Assembly (NCBI GenBank): GCA_026709225.1
Contig: JAPOTJ010000023.1
Span: 1 to 35,968 of the forward strand
Direction of reading: 5' to 3'
Length of the DNA stretch: 35,968 nt
Origin: Gammaproteobacteria bacterium
Lineage (GTDB): Bacteria > Pseudomonadota > Gammaproteobacteria > Pseudomonadales > Azotimanducaceae
A model generated the notes under the pieces. It ran no database searches. It saw only the letters and a list, made by a program, of their open reading frames with translations, and had not been told where the DNA came from. The position numbers and the translations under genes are program-made. This document shows positions 9,676-17,956 of this stretch, one piece after another. Within the stretch, counting starts at the first letter, position 1. Each line of letters opens with the position of its first letter.

Positions 9676-10350
9676 CTAAGCCGCTTCTGAAGTTCGACTC
9701 GCGGGCACGAGGCCCAAGCCGCTGGCTTCGCGAGCATCCTCATGCTGCGCAGGGAGATCTACCGCCATGCGCTGCTTGCGAAAAACAATCAGCCTCGCCT
9801 TGACATGCCTGCTGTCAATGCGCGAGACCTGTTCGCAGATGAGTCCATTGCGGCGGAAGACGCGCATCACAGTGGATAACAGCGGCAGGCGGCACTCGAT
9901 GGCGAAAGGTTCGAGCACGGGGTGTCGCGAGATCTTCGCCAGCAGACAGCGAGCGCCGACCGTGCCCCACGGGTCGAGCAGCAGCACGATTGCGCGGCCG
10001 CCATCACGCAGCACGCGCGCTGCTTCATTGATCAATGCCTTCATGTCCGGTGCTTCTTCCAAGCCATGTTGAATGATAAGCGCATCGATCGCACCGGTGG
10101 CATAGGGGAGCGATGACATCTGGCCAACCACGCATGTGCCAAAGTCGGAGTCCAACTTCGTGCGCCCGAGCCCGTGCCACACGTTCAGCCGCATCCCGCT
10201 CTGCGTCTGCCAGTCTTCAGAGACATCGAGAATGCTCGCCCACACCGCGACTTGGCCGGTGAGCGATGCCGACTCCACAGCAAGCGCACGCGACTCGGCA
10301 ACACGAAGGGATGCACCGGCCGAAGTCTGGAACCAACTAGCGAGATTCAA
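9676..10350 (-). CDS. YafS-like SAM-dependent methyltransferase-domain protein
   Basis: The 224-residue product resembles E. coli YafS, a class I methyltransferase-fold protein of unknown substrate encoded beside rnhA-dnaQ. Seen features are the WFQTSAGASLRVAESRALA opening, the acidic-loop region SSLPYATGAIDALIIQHGLE, and the post-motif strand EAARVLRDGGRAIVLLLDPWG, a methyltransferase-11 pattern. The glycine-rich motif I expected near VWASILD is degenerate, so AdoMet binding is not certain. The start appears to be TTG at 10350, with no clear ribosome-binding site. It lies 28 bases after ppiD and 10 bases before dnaQ, so it may be carried on a transcript through to dnaQ. Confidence 0.75.
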   Translation of the reverse strand: MNLASWFQTSAGASLRVAESRALAVESASLTGQVAVWASILDVSEDWQTQSGMRLNVWHGLGRTKLDSDFGTCVVGQMSSLPYATGAIDALIIQHGLEEAPDMKALINEAARVLRDGGRAIVLLLDPWGTVGARCLLAKISRHPVLEPFAIECRLPLLSTVMRVFRRNGLICEQVSRIDSRHVKARLIVFRKQRMAVDLPAQHEDAREASGLGLVPASRTSEAA

Positions 10351-10378
10351 GGGCGCAGATACGAAGAGATGTCAAGGT

Positions 10379-12313
10379 TTAGCTCTCTTCGAGCAAGTCA
10401 GATTCTACCCGGGCCGATTGCTCCATAGCGAAATAGACCGCTGCGAGATCGCGCTGGCTCGCAAGACTCCTGATTTGATCCTCAAGGCCTGTCAGTTCAC
10501 TCTCTGGCACTTCAGCCGTATTACCATCGTGCACGCCACTGACCACGAGCAACGCCGAGCCACCATTGCCGAGCGCAATCACGCCCATCGCACGCTCGCC
10601 CGGTGCTGGCCGAGGCAATTCGAATGCGGCGCTGGCAAGCGCTTGCGAAATGTCCTGATCATCGCGGCGCAGCCCATCGCGACGCTGCCATCCGGCGCCG
10701 TCACTCGCATCTCCAGAAGCATCCGCAGCAATCTCTGCCGCGCTTGCTCCCTCAAGCATACGTGCAAGCGCATTTTCGGCGACTTCGGCCGCCATCTGCG
10801 AACCGCGGTCAAACTCGATATCCGCACGAATATCATCGCGAACATCGTCAAATGGGATTTCAGTCGCAGGATACACGGCGCTGGCACGCACCACATAAGC
10901 AGCGTCTTCTCCGACCTCGATGACCGGGCTGTTGAACCCTGAGTCCATCACATCCGGCGAAAACAGCGCTTCCCGAAGCGTCTCGTCGCCAAACGCGCCG
11001 TCTCCTTGGCTGCGGCTGATGCCGGTTACGGACTCGATGTCGGCATCAAACGTTTCGACGAGCGGCGCCAAGCTCGTCTGCGCATCAAATGCGAGGTCAT
11101 CGGCTTCCAGCTTGATTTCGGCGAAGCGATCACTCGCGGCGGCACGGCGAAGTTCGCTTTCAAGCGCGGCGCGACGCTCTTCAAAGGTGGGTGGTGAGGT
11201 TTCACTCGCATCGTCGAGGCGAATCAAATGCACGCCGAACTCCGTCACAACCGGCTCCGAGTAGTCGCCGATGTCGAGCGCCCAAAGCGCAGTGTCAAAG
11301 GCATCGACATACACGCCGCGCGCCGCCGGGCCGAGCGAGCCACCAAGGCTCGCTGAACCTGGGTCATCCGAGAATTCGCGGGCAAGCTCCGCAAAGGACT
11401 CGCCAGCATCCACACGCGCTTTGAGTTCCAGTATCTCGGTGATCGCATCCGCTTCGCTGCGCGCCTCACTGACCTCCAGCAAGATATGCGAGGCATCGCG
11501 CTGCTCAGTACTCTGGTAGTCCGTAAGTTCCGCTTCATAGGCCGCTTGCAGCAACGCCTCATCCGGCGCAAACTCGTCGTCGCCAGCAAGATCCTCAAGT
11601 TGAAAACCAATGATTTCGGCGTCGATCAACGGCTCTGTCATGAATTCGGCTTGCCGCAGCGAATACGCGGTGGCAAGCTCGTCTTCGGTGATTTCGATGG
11701 CATCAAAATACGCGGAAGGCTCGAATTCGAGCCATGCAAGGTCGCGGCGCTGCAGCGCGAGGTCAGCAAGATTGCGGCTGTCTCGTGGCGTAAGAAAGGC
11801 GCTGTCGAGTAGCGCCTGCTGAAACAGGCTCACACTCAAGTCCTCACTGACCGCATCGCGATAGGATTCGGGCGTGAAACCAGCAGATGTCAGCCGCGAT
11901 CGAAAGACATCCGCCGAAAACGCATCGCCAAGGGCGAAGCTCGGATCGGCCACAATCATCTCGTCGATTTTGGATTCGGCTGCCGCGAGACCAAAATCAA
12001 GCACCCCTTGGGCGATGATTTCCCTGCGAATAAGCTGCGCGAGGGTCGATTGCAGCAAAATCGAATCATCGAGTTGGTTCACATAGTCACCGCCGAACTG
12101 ATCTCGCATCTGCGATCTTCGCACCTGCAACTCGCGCTCTAGCTCGGCCAATGAAATATCTTCACCGTTGACCTCAGCAGCGAATCGATCACCCGACTGA
12201 AACAACGCTGTGGTGCCGAAACCGAATCCGAAGGCCGAGAGCGCGATGATGATCGACCAGACGATGATTTTTGCACCCACGCCCTGTGCTTTGGCGCGCA
12301 TAGTCTGCAGCAT
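10379..12313 (-). CDS. ppiD: Periplasmic chaperone / peptidyl-prolyl isomerase-like PpiD
   Basis: The 644-residue protein is anchored by one N-terminal membrane segment (about 15-38, KIIVWSIIIALSAFGFGFG) and folds newly exported proteins at the periplasmic side of the Sec translocon. A SurA-N-like chaperone region (about 45-260) precedes one parvulin domain (about 272-368: ASHILLEV, FAELAREFSDDPGS, GGSLGP, FGVHLIRLDD). The rest is the acidic helical C-terminal chaperone region. Length and architecture match PpiD (about 620 residues). ATG at 12313 follows GAAGGG by seven bases. It lies after hupB, as in other gammaproteobacteria. Confidence 0.93.
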   Translation of the reverse strand: MLQTMRAKAQGVGAKIIVWSIIIALSAFGFGFGTTALFQSGDRFAAEVNGEDISLAELERELQVRRSQMRDQFGGDYVNQLDDSILLQSTLAQLIRREIIAQGVLDFGLAAAESKIDEMIVADPSFALGDAFSADVFRSRLTSAGFTPESYRDAVSEDLSVSLFQQALLDSAFLTPRDSRNLADLALQRRDLAWLEFEPSAYFDAIEITEDELATAYSLRQAEFMTEPLIDAEIIGFQLEDLAGDDEFAPDEALLQAAYEAELTDYQSTEQRDASHILLEVSEARSEADAITEILELKARVDAGESFAELAREFSDDPGSASLGGSLGPAARGVYVDAFDTALWALDIGDYSEPVVTEFGVHLIRLDDASETSPPTFEERRAALESELRRAAASDRFAEIKLEADDLAFDAQTSLAPLVETFDADIESVTGISRSQGDGAFGDETLREALFSPDVMDSGFNSPVIEVGEDAAYVVRASAVYPATEIPFDDVRDDIRADIEFDRGSQMAAEVAENALARMLEGASAAEIAADASGDASDGAGWQRRDGLRRDDQDISQALASAAFELPRPAPGERAMGVIALGNGGSALLVVSGVHDGNTAEVPESELTGLEDQIRSLASQRDLAAVYFAMEQSARVESDLLEES

Positions 12314-12387
12314 AGACTACCCTTCTACCCTTACGACCCGCGGGCACATTCTGGGGCGGTCAATCGGGTTTTCGGGCAATAGACCAC

Positions 12388-12409
12388 CGGGCGCACATGA
12401 ATGCGCCCG
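12388..12409 (-). terminator. Hairpin between hupB and ppiD
   Basis: A perfect 8-bp GC-rich stem (CGGGCGCA / TGCGCCCG) with a 6-base loop lies 44 bases past the hupB stop. No T-run follows, so it may stabilise the abundant hupB message or attenuate read-through into ppiD. Confidence 0.4.
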
Positions 12410-12452
12410 AGAGCATCGCCTCTTCACTGGCCTCCGACGTGTCAGAGGGCGC

Positions 12453-12728
12453 CTACGATGAGACCGCGTCTTTCAGCGCCTTGCCCGCTTTGAATGCCGG
12501 TGTACTTGACGCAGGAATACGGATCGTCTCGCCTGTTCTCGGATTGCGGCCGGTTCGCTCGCCACGATGCTTCACCGAAAACGTGCCGAATCCGATAATC
12601 GATACGGTGTCAGCGTTCTTTAGCGCTTCGCCAATCGCATCAACCGTAGCGTCGAACGCACGGCCAGCATCGGCTTTCGAGAGTTCCGCCCGTGTGGCGA
12701 TCTCAGAAATTAGTTCAGTTTTGTTCAA
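12453..12728 (-). CDS. hupB: DNA-binding protein HU-beta
   Basis: The 91-residue nucleoid protein bends and compacts DNA non-specifically as a dimer. The sequence is a complete HU: MNKTELISEIATRAELSKADAGRAF, VSIIGFGTFSVKHRGERTGRNPRTGE (the DNA-wrapping arm with the conserved RNP), and the C-terminal PAFKAGKALKDAV. Translation starts at TTG 12728, supported by GAGGAGG eight bases upstream; there is no in-frame ATG nearby. It has its own strong promoter at 12832-12860. In most gammaproteobacteria lon lies between clpX and hupB. Here there are only 154 bases between them, so lon is absent from its usual place. Confidence 0.96.
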   Translation of the reverse strand: MNKTELISEIATRAELSKADAGRAFDATVDAIGEALKNADTVSIIGFGTFSVKHRGERTGRNPRTGETIRIPASSTPAFKAGKALKDAVSS

Positions 12729-12773
12729 GGGACGGTCCTCCTCAGGTTAAGTCTCATAGTCGAACTTGGCTCC

Positions 12774-12834
12774 AACTCTGTTCGAAGCGTGCGCGAAGTC
12801 TATAGATGACGCCTCCCACGCTTGAAACAGAGTT
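12774..12834 (-). promoter_or_regulatory. Imperfect 18-bp palindrome overlapping the hupB start region
   Basis: AACTCTGTTCGAAGCGTG (12774-12791) and CACGCTTGAAACAGAGTT (12817-12834) are inverted repeats matching at 16 of 18 positions, separated by 25 bases. The upstream arm touches the -10 hexamer and spans the expected transcription start. It could be an operator bound at both arms, or form a long stem in DNA or in the leader RNA. Confidence 0.45.
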
Positions 12835-12860
12835 ATAGCACTTATCTCTCATTCGGTCAA
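12832..12860 (-). promoter_or_regulatory. Sigma-70 promoter of hupB
   Basis: On the minus strand TTGACC (12860-12855) is followed, after exactly 17 bases, by TATAAC (12837-12832). This is close to consensus and about 100 bases upstream of the TTG start codon, giving an untranslated leader of roughly 95 bases. Confidence 0.7.
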
Positions 12861-12882
12861 TGTACGCTGCTGTGTTTTGCAT

Positions 12883-14193
12883 TCATGCGCTCGGCAGCGC
12901 GCGCTGCTTCTGCGGTCGGTCGTTCTCGTACATTAAGATTGGCTCGCCATCGCCGTTGACTGCGTTTTCGTCCACCACAACCTTGCTCACGCCTTCCATT
13001 GAGGGCAGCGAATACTGCGTTTCGAGCAGCACCGATTCTAGAATTGAGCGCAAACCACGCGCACCAGTCTTGCGCTGCATCGCTTTTTTCGCGACGGAGC
13101 GCAGCGCATCCTCGCGAAAATCAACTTCAACGCCTTCCATCTCAAACAGGCACCGATACTGCCTGACAAGAGAATTGCGCGGTTCCTTGAGGATTTGCAC
13201 GAGGGCATCCTCGTCGAGCTCGTCGAGCGTCGCGACCACGGGCAGCCTGCCGACGAATTCAGGGATGAGACCAAAGCGAATAAGGTCCTCTGGCTCGACT
13301 TGACGCAGCGTTTCGCCAATACCCTTGGCGTCTTTCTCCCCATACACGACGCCACCGAAACCAATAGAGCTGCGCTCAGTGCGAGTGCGTATCACGCGCT
13401 CGAGGCCGGAAAAAGCCCCACCGCAGACAAACAGGATGTTGTGGGTACTGACCTGCAGGAACTCCTGCTGCGGGTGCTTGCGGCCACCCTGGGGCGGCAC
13501 CGACGCCATGGTGCCTTCGACCAACTTGAGAAGGGCTTGCTGAACACCTTCGCCGGAAACATCGCGTGTGATGGACGGATTGTCGGCTTTGCGCGAAATC
13601 TTATCGATCTCGTCGATATAGACGATGCCAATCTGCGCCTGCTCGACATCATAATCACATTTTTGCAACAGCTTTTGGATGATGTTTTCGACATCTTCAC
13701 CGACGTAGCCGGCTTCAGTGAGGGTAGTGGCGTCGGCGATCGTGAACGGCACATTCAGCAGCCGCGCCAACGTTTCCGCAAGTAGCGTTTTACCGCTGCC
13801 GGTGGGTCCCATGAGCAAGATGTTGGACTTGCCAATCTCCACGCTCTCCTCCCCGTCAGCACCGGCATCGCTCATTATTTCGGGCTGGTGCAGGCGCTTG
13901 TAATGGTTGTAGACCGCCACCGACAGCACTTTCTTTGCATGCTCCTGACCGATCACGTACTCATCAAGTATCGCCTTGATTTCGTGCGGCTTTGGGAGCC
14001 CTGAATCTTCCTCGTCTTCCCCGGTCTCGGTCATCTGCTCTCGGATAATGTCGTTGCACAGATCGACGCATTCGTTGCAAATGAACACCGAGGGCCCGGC
14101 TATCAGCTTGCGAACTTCCTGCTGGTTCTTGCCACAGAATGAACAGTAGAGCAGTTTCGTTGAGGAGTCGTCTCCGCGTCTCTTGTTTGGCAT
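12883..14193 (-). CDS. clpX: ClpX, AAA+ unfoldase of the ClpXP protease
   Basis: The 436-residue protein recognises tagged substrates, unfolds them with ATP, and feeds them to ClpP. The N-terminal zinc domain has four cysteines (C17, C20, C39, C42). Walker A GPTGSGKT is at 129-136 and Walker B VYIDEID at 191-197. The ClpP-docking loop appears as IGFGGVVYG and the pore loop as GYVGEDVEN. Sensor and arginine-finger regions ([22 protein letters not shown]) are intact. The acidic stretch after the zinc domain ([10 protein letters not shown]) is normal linker. ATG at 14193 follows AAGGA by about eight bases. It lies 109 bases after clpP. Confidence 0.97.
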   Translation of the reverse strand: MPNKRRGDDSSTKLLYCSFCGKNQQEVRKLIAGPSVFICNECVDLCNDIIREQMTETGEDEEDSGLPKPHEIKAILDEYVIGQEHAKKVLSVAVYNHYKRLHQPEIMSDAGADGEESVEIGKSNILLMGPTGSGKTLLAETLARLLNVPFTIADATTLTEAGYVGEDVENIIQKLLQKCDYDVEQAQIGIVYIDEIDKISRKADNPSITRDVSGEGVQQALLKLVEGTMASVPPQGGRKHPQQEFLQVSTHNILFVCGGAFSGLERVIRTRTERSSIGFGGVVYGEKDAKGIGETLRQVEPEDLIRFGLIPEFVGRLPVVATLDELDEDALVQILKEPRNSLVRQYRCLFEMEGVEVDFREDALRSVAKKAMQRKTGARGLRSILESVLLETQYSLPSMEGVSKVVVDENAVNGDGEPILMYENDRPQKQRALPSA

Positions 14194-14302
14194 CGATGCG
14201 TCCTTGGTATACCTGTTTCGCGTGGTTTGCCTGATCGCCTATTACCTGTAGCCCGCGTATCCCGGGTTGCCGAACATCTCCTGGCTACGCCGCTAGTCTA
14301 GC

Positions 14303-14941
14303 TCATTTGTCATCATTGGGTGTTCGCGGGTGCTGCACCTTGTCCACGAGCCCGTAGTCAACCGCCTCATCCGCACTCATCCAATAATCGCGATCTGCGT
14401 CTTTTTTGATGCGCTCCACGGGCTGCCCAGTGTGCTCGGCGAGCAGATGGTTCAGGCGATCTCTCAGCACCCCGATTTCGCGCGCATGGATTTCGATGTC
14501 GGAGGCCACACCACGCATCCGTCCCGACGGCTGATGCAGCATCATGCGTGCGCTTGGTAGCGAAAGTCGCTTGCCGGGCGCGCCGGAGGCGAGCAGGAAT
14601 GCGCCCATGCTTGCCGCTTGGCCGATGCACATGGTGTTCACGTCACAATGCAGGAAGCACATGGTGTCGTGAATGCAGAGCCCGGCGTTGACGGCGCCGC
14701 CAGGCGAATTGATATACATGTGGATGTCCTTGTCCGCATTTTCGGATTCGAGGTAAAGAAGCTGCGCCACAACGAGATTCGCCACTTGGTCATCGACCGG
14801 ACCGACGACGAACACAATGCGATCGCGCAGCAGGCGTGAATATATATCGAAGGCGCGCTCGCCAGTCGTGGACTGCTCAAGCACCATCGGCACAAGGCCG
14901 AGTGCGCGCTGATGAGTGCTAGGTTCGTCACTGTAGTACAT
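14303..14941 (-). CDS. clpP: ClpP, proteolytic subunit
   Basis: The 212-residue serine peptidase forms the tetradecameric proteolytic chamber used by ClpX (and ClpA where present). The catalytic triad is at Ser111 ([15 protein letters not shown]), His136 (MMLHQPSG) and Asp185 ([10 protein letters not shown]). These are the same positions as in the unprocessed E. coli protein, including a short N-terminal propeptide. The frame is open further upstream, but ATG at 14941, four bases after the tig stop and with AGAGGA eight bases before it, gives the canonical N-terminus. The close spacing indicates a tig-clpP transcript. Confidence 0.96.
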   Translation of the reverse strand: MYYSDEPSTHQRALGLVPMVLEQSTTGERAFDIYSRLLRDRIVFVVGPVDDQVANLVVAQLLYLESENADKDIHMYINSPGGAVNAGLCIHDTMCFLHCDVNTMCIGQAASMGAFLLASGAPGKRLSLPSARMMLHQPSGRMRGVASDIEIHAREIGVLRDRLNHLLAEHTGQPVERIKKDADRDYWMSADEAVDYGLVDKVQHPRTPNDDK

Positions 14942-14945
14942 GTGT

Positions 14946-16331
14946 TTAGTCCTCTTCGCTTGAACTCGTGTTGTCGAGTACAAGGTCATCTGATGCGAGC
15001 TTCATCAAATCCTTGAGCGGCAGTTCACGTGTCGAAACGGACGCGTGATCGACCACATACTGCATGGCCTCAAGCTGAAGCAGCTCGTACTCAATACCCG
15101 CCACGGCGTCCTCGTTCTCGACGATCTCCATATAACGAGCCCGCGGATCCGGCTCATATTGGCAGCGCGCGCGAATCGCCTCTTCAAGCGCATCGTCTTC
15201 GACGCGAATATCGTGAGTGTCGATGACCTTGCGCAGCAGCAGTGCTGATTTCACGTAGTCACACGCCCTCTCTCGGTCTTTCGGGTCCTGCACAAGGTCT
15301 TGAAAATCGAGCTGTGGCGCTTGTCCTTCGGCGCGATACCCTGCCTCAATGCGCTTGACATAGCGCTCGCGCTCCTCGCGCAGGCGCTGCATTTGATCGA
15401 TCACCATGCCTTCGGGCAGCGAGAAATCGCGCGCCTCGTTCAAACGACGCAGCGCTTGGTCGCGCATCAGCCGCTCGACATGCAAGTCCCGGTTTCGCTG
15501 CAAAGAGCCTGAGATCGCATCGCGGAGCGCTTCGAGATTGTCCATGCCGATCTTCTCAAGAAATTCGGAGGCATCTGCTTCAGGCACGTTTGGTTCGAGC
15601 ACTTCACAGACCTCATAGCGCACCAGCAACTGGCGTCCTGCGATTTCCTCGCCGAAATAGTCTTCAGGCACCTGCCACTCAAAATCGTGCGTCTCACCCG
15701 CCTTCACGCCAATAAGCCCTGTTGTCGGCGGGACCGCGCGCGGATCGTCGGAGTCGTCGGCGACCGGCCGCTCGATGCCTTCCTGACGATTGATACACTC
15801 ATCGGTCGTCTGATCGATCAATTCAAAATCAACGATCAGATGGTCGCCAAGTTCAGAGGTGCGCCCCTCACTTGGTTGCCAAGATGTCTGCTCTTGGCGC
15901 ATCTCTTCCAATACGTCGTTGATGTCGTCTTCGGTGACCTCCGCCTCAGGTCGAACAAGCTCAACCTCGGAGAAATCAATAAGATCAAACTCAGGCATGC
16001 ATTCGAAGGTGGCGTGGAAGTGCAAGTCCCGGCCATCATGCCAATCCGAAAACTCAAACCGCGGCGCGGTTGCGGGTTTGAGGGATTCTTGCTCAGCCGC
16101 TTTTGGCCAGTTCTCACGGGCGACATCGAGCGCAATCTGTCGCCGCAGCTGCTCGCCGTAGCGCCGTTCAAGCTCACTCGCCGGCACTTTGCCTGGGCGG
16201 AAGCCTTTGAGATACGCATCCTTGGCGACGTGCGACAGTTGTTCCTTGTAGCGGGTGCTCACGTCTTCGGCGGGCACCGTCACGCTAATACGTCGCTCAA
16301 GCTCGCCCTTGGTCTCAACGCTTACTTTCAT
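14946..16331 (-). CDS. tig: Trigger factor, ribosome-bound chaperone
   Basis: The 461-residue chaperone binds nascent chains at the ribosome exit tunnel. The N-terminal ribosome-docking signature GFRPGK is at residues 43-48. A FKBP-like isomerase domain follows (about 155-245: [32 protein letters not shown]), then the helical C-terminal arms. It is slightly longer than E. coli Tig (432), with a more acidic insert in the FKBP region ([16 protein letters not shown]) and an SSSEED tail. ATG at 16331 gives the standard N-terminus [14 protein letters not shown]. It is preceded by three tRNA genes on the same strand. Confidence 0.95.
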   Translation of the reverse strand: MKVSVETKGELERRISVTVPAEDVSTRYKEQLSHVAKDAYLKGFRPGKVPASELERRYGEQLRRQIALDVARENWPKAAEQESLKPATAPRFEFSDWHDGRDLHFHATFECMPEFDLIDFSEVELVRPEAEVTEDDINDVLEEMRQEQTSWQPSEGRTSELGDHLIVDFELIDQTTDECINRQEGIERPVADDSDDPRAVPPTTGLIGVKAGETHDFEWQVPEDYFGEEIAGRQLLVRYEVCEVLEPNVPEADASEFLEKIGMDNLEALRDAISGSLQRNRDLHVERLMRDQALRRLNEARDFSLPEGMVIDQMQRLREERERYVKRIEAGYRAEGQAPQLDFQDLVQDPKDRERACDYVKSALLLRKVIDTHDIRVEDDALEEAIRARCQYEPDPRARYMEIVENEDAVAGIEYELLQLEAMQYVVDHASVSTRELPLKDLMKLASDDLVLDNTSSSEED

Positions 16332-16403
16332 GGAGTTCTTTCGATGCCCTGTTTCATCTTGCGAGCTGTTGCTAGTGCTGTTCAGAGTTTCCCTAGAATA
16401 GTT

Positions 16404-16480
16404 TGGGGTGGACGATGGGGCTTGAACCCACGACCGCCGGATCCACAATCCGGAGCTCTACCTGCTGAGCTACGCCCACC
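16404..16480 (-). tRNA. tRNA-His (anticodon GTG)
   Basis: The minus strand folds into a complete cloverleaf. The acceptor is GTGGGCG / CGTCCAC, and the anticodon stem CCGGA / TCCGG encloses loop TTGTGGA. The extra 5' G (position -1) at 16480 is present and faces a discriminator C, as expected of tRNA-His. The 3' CCA is encoded. Confidence 0.95.
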
Positions 16481-16482
16481 AC

Positions 16483-16559
16483 TGGCACGCCTGGAAGGAC
16501 TCGAACCTTCAACCCTCGGCTTAGAAGGCCGATGCTCTGTCCAGTTGAGCTACAGGCGC
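16483..16559 (-). tRNA. tRNA-Arg (anticodon TCT)
   Basis: A 77-base cloverleaf on the minus strand. The acceptor is GCGCCTG / CAGGCGT with one G-T pair, and the anticodon stem TCGGC / GCCGA encloses loop CTTCTAA. The T arm is GAAGG-TTCGAGT-CCTTC. Discriminator G and CCA are encoded. It lies three bases from tRNA-His. Confidence 0.95.
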
Positions 16560-16567
16560 ATCTCGAC

Positions 16568-16644
16568 TGGTCGGGGTAGAGAGATTCGAACTCCCGACTT
16601 CCTGCTCCCAAAGCAGGCGCGCTACCAGACTGCGCCATACCCCG
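16568..16644 (-). tRNA. tRNA-Pro (anticodon TGG)
   Basis: A 77-base cloverleaf on the minus strand. The acceptor is CGGGGTA / TACCCCG, and the anticodon stem CCTGC / GCAGG encloses loop TTTGGGA. The T arm is GGGAG-TTCGAAT-CTCTC. Discriminator A and CCA are encoded. It is the first gene of the tRNA-Pro/Arg/His cluster. Confidence 0.95.
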
Positions 16645-16658
16645 ATGCTGTCCAATTG

Positions 16659-16676
16659 CCCTCCCAAGCGGGAGGG
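16659..16676 (-). other. Hairpin in the tRNA-operon leader
   Basis: A perfect 7-bp stem (CCCTCCC / GGGAGGG) with a 4-base loop lies 14 bases upstream of tRNA-Pro and just downstream of the putative promoter. It has no T-run. It would form in the 5' leader of the tRNA precursor and may guide processing. Confidence 0.35.
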
Positions 16677-16680
16677 ACGC

Positions 16681-16709
16681 ATCATACTGATGAAGCGGCG
16701 GATTTTCCA
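16681..16709 (-). promoter_or_regulatory. Promoter of the tRNA-Pro/Arg/His operon
   Basis: On the minus strand TGGAAA (16709-16704) and TATGAT (16686-16681) are 17 bases apart. They are followed by a G+C-rich stretch (GCGTCCCTCCCGC), as in stringently controlled tRNA promoters. The stringent-control reading is inference. Confidence 0.5.
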
Positions 16710-16821
16710 CCCCTCTAGCGAACCACCTTGTCACAGAAGCCGCGCGCCAGCTTGCGCAACACGCACGCCTTCTGCGACGGGGTACAATTCGCGCCTTCGC
16801 ACATGACGAGAGTACATATCT

Positions 16822-17685
16822 ATGAGCATCGACTTCACAGGCAGGGTTGCCATCGTCACCGGTGCGGGCGGCGGTCTTGGCAAATGCCATGCCCTCGAAC
16901 TTGCCAGGCGCGGCGCAAAGCTGGTCGTGAACGACCTTGGCGGCTCGGTGGACGGCACCGGCGGCAGCTCTGAAGCAGCCTTGCAAGTCGTTGAAGAGAT
17001 CAAATCCGCGGGCGGCGAAGCCATCGCCAATGGCGCGTCGGTCAGCGACGAGACGGGCGTTGCCGGTCTTGTGTCGGCGTGCATGGATGCCTTCGGACGC
17101 ATTGATATCCTGATCAATAACGCGGGCATTCTGCGTGACAAGAGCTTTCACAAGATGACCATGGACGACTTTCGGGCGGTTGTCGATGTGCATCTTCTCG
17201 GCGCGGCCATGTGCACCCACGCCGTATGGCCAATCATGCGCGAGCAAGCCTACGGGCGCATCGTCATGACCACTTCGCCGACCGGCCTGTACGGCAACTT
17301 CGGACAGGTCAACTACGGTGCCGCCAAGCTCGGCCAGGTCGGGCTCATGAATTCGCTCAAGATCGAAGGTGCCAAGTACAATGTCCACACCAACACGATT
17401 TCCCCGGTGGCCGCCACGCGCATGACTGAGGACCTGATGCCTGAAGAGGCGCTCGCGAAAGTGGGTCCCGAACTGGTGACCCCCGCGGTCATGTATCTGT
17501 GCAGCGAAGAAGCGCCCAACGGCATCATTTTGCAGGCACAAGGCGGCAACTACGGTACTGCCGCCATCGTAGAGCACCTTCATGTCGAGCTCGGAAACGA
17601 TGCGACCGCTGAGGATATTGCCGAACATTTCGAGGAGATCACCGATCTCGCCGGCGCGCATCCGCGCGGACGGCTACAGCTATAG
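16822..17685 (+). CDS. SDR oxidoreductase, (3R)-hydroxyacyl-CoA dehydrogenase / 17-beta-HSD4-like
   Basis: The 287-residue protein is a classical short-chain dehydrogenase. The cofactor motif TGAGGGLG is at 13-20, NNAG at 99-102, and the catalytic triad is Ser152, Tyr165, Lys169 (TSPTGLYGNFGQVNYGAAK). The VVNDLGG strand end and the insert VDGTGGSSEAA after it are typical of the dehydrogenase unit of peroxisomal multifunctional enzyme 2, which oxidises (3R)-hydroxyacyl-CoA, including sterol side-chain intermediates. No hydratase or SCP2 unit is fused. Its acyl or steroid substrate is not visible. A -10-like TACAAT lies at 16783-16788 without a clear -35. Confidence 0.85.
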   Translation: MSIDFTGRVAIVTGAGGGLGKCHALELARRGAKLVVNDLGGSVDGTGGSSEAALQVVEEIKSAGGEAIANGASVSDETGVAGLVSACMDAFGRIDILINNAGILRDKSFHKMTMDDFRAVVDVHLLGAAMCTHAVWPIMREQAYGRIVMTTSPTGLYGNFGQVNYGAAKLGQVGLMNSLKIEGAKYNVHTNTISPVAATRMTEDLMPEEALAKVGPELVTPAVMYLCSEEAPNGIILQAQGGNYGTAAIVEHLHVELGNDATAEDIAEHFEEITDLAGAHPRGRLQL

Positions 17686-17719
17686 GCCCAAGGTCGGACG
17701 CCACACAGGAGGTTCACAC

Positions 17720-17908
17720 ATGGCTGGCGGAGTCATGTCACTTGTTATCACATGTCTCATCGCGGGCGCGCTGTGGTTTGCGCTTGGGAGTCGCTTCTCT
17801 CTCTCCGAAGAAAGCGAGCAAAACGACATCCTGAACCTCGCCGCCTATGCGGGCATCATTCTTCCGCTCGCGTTCCTGTTTGTCTTTTTTGTGCTTGATC
17901 TGAAATAA
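17720..17908 (+). CDS. Small two-span membrane protein of unknown function
   Basis: The 62-residue product has two hydrophobic segments (about 5-22, MSLVITCLIAGALWFALG; about 38-59, LNLAAYAGIILPLAFLFVFFV) joined by a short acidic loop (SEESEQND). ATG at 17720 has a perfect AGGAGG seven bases upstream, which strongly supports translation. It follows the SDR gene by 34 bases, so the two are probably co-transcribed. I do not recognise the family. It ends beside a hairpin that separates it from convergent infC. Confidence 0.7.
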   Translation: MAGGVMSLVITCLIAGALWFALGSRFSLSEESEQNDILNLAAYAGIILPLAFLFVFFVLDLK

Positions 17909-17915
17909 CGTGTGA

Positions 17916-17934
17916 CCGGTCGGCATTCGACCGG
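17916..17934. terminator. Hairpin between convergent small-membrane-protein and infC genes
   Basis: A perfect 7-bp GC-rich stem (CCGGTCG / CGACCGG) with a 5-base loop lies in the 48-base space between the two stop codons. The position suits a bidirectional terminator, though T-runs are lacking on both sides. Confidence 0.5.
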
Positions 17935-17956
17935 CACGTGCTCAAGCGGCATACCT

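Noticed and set aside
15687-16718. 343-codon plus-strand frame opposite tig and the tRNAs
   Set aside because: It crosses tRNA genes and is antisense to trigger factor.
16393-17661. 422-codon minus-strand frame opposite the SDR gene
   Set aside because: It runs through all three tRNA genes and opposite a clear SDR, so it is a shadow.
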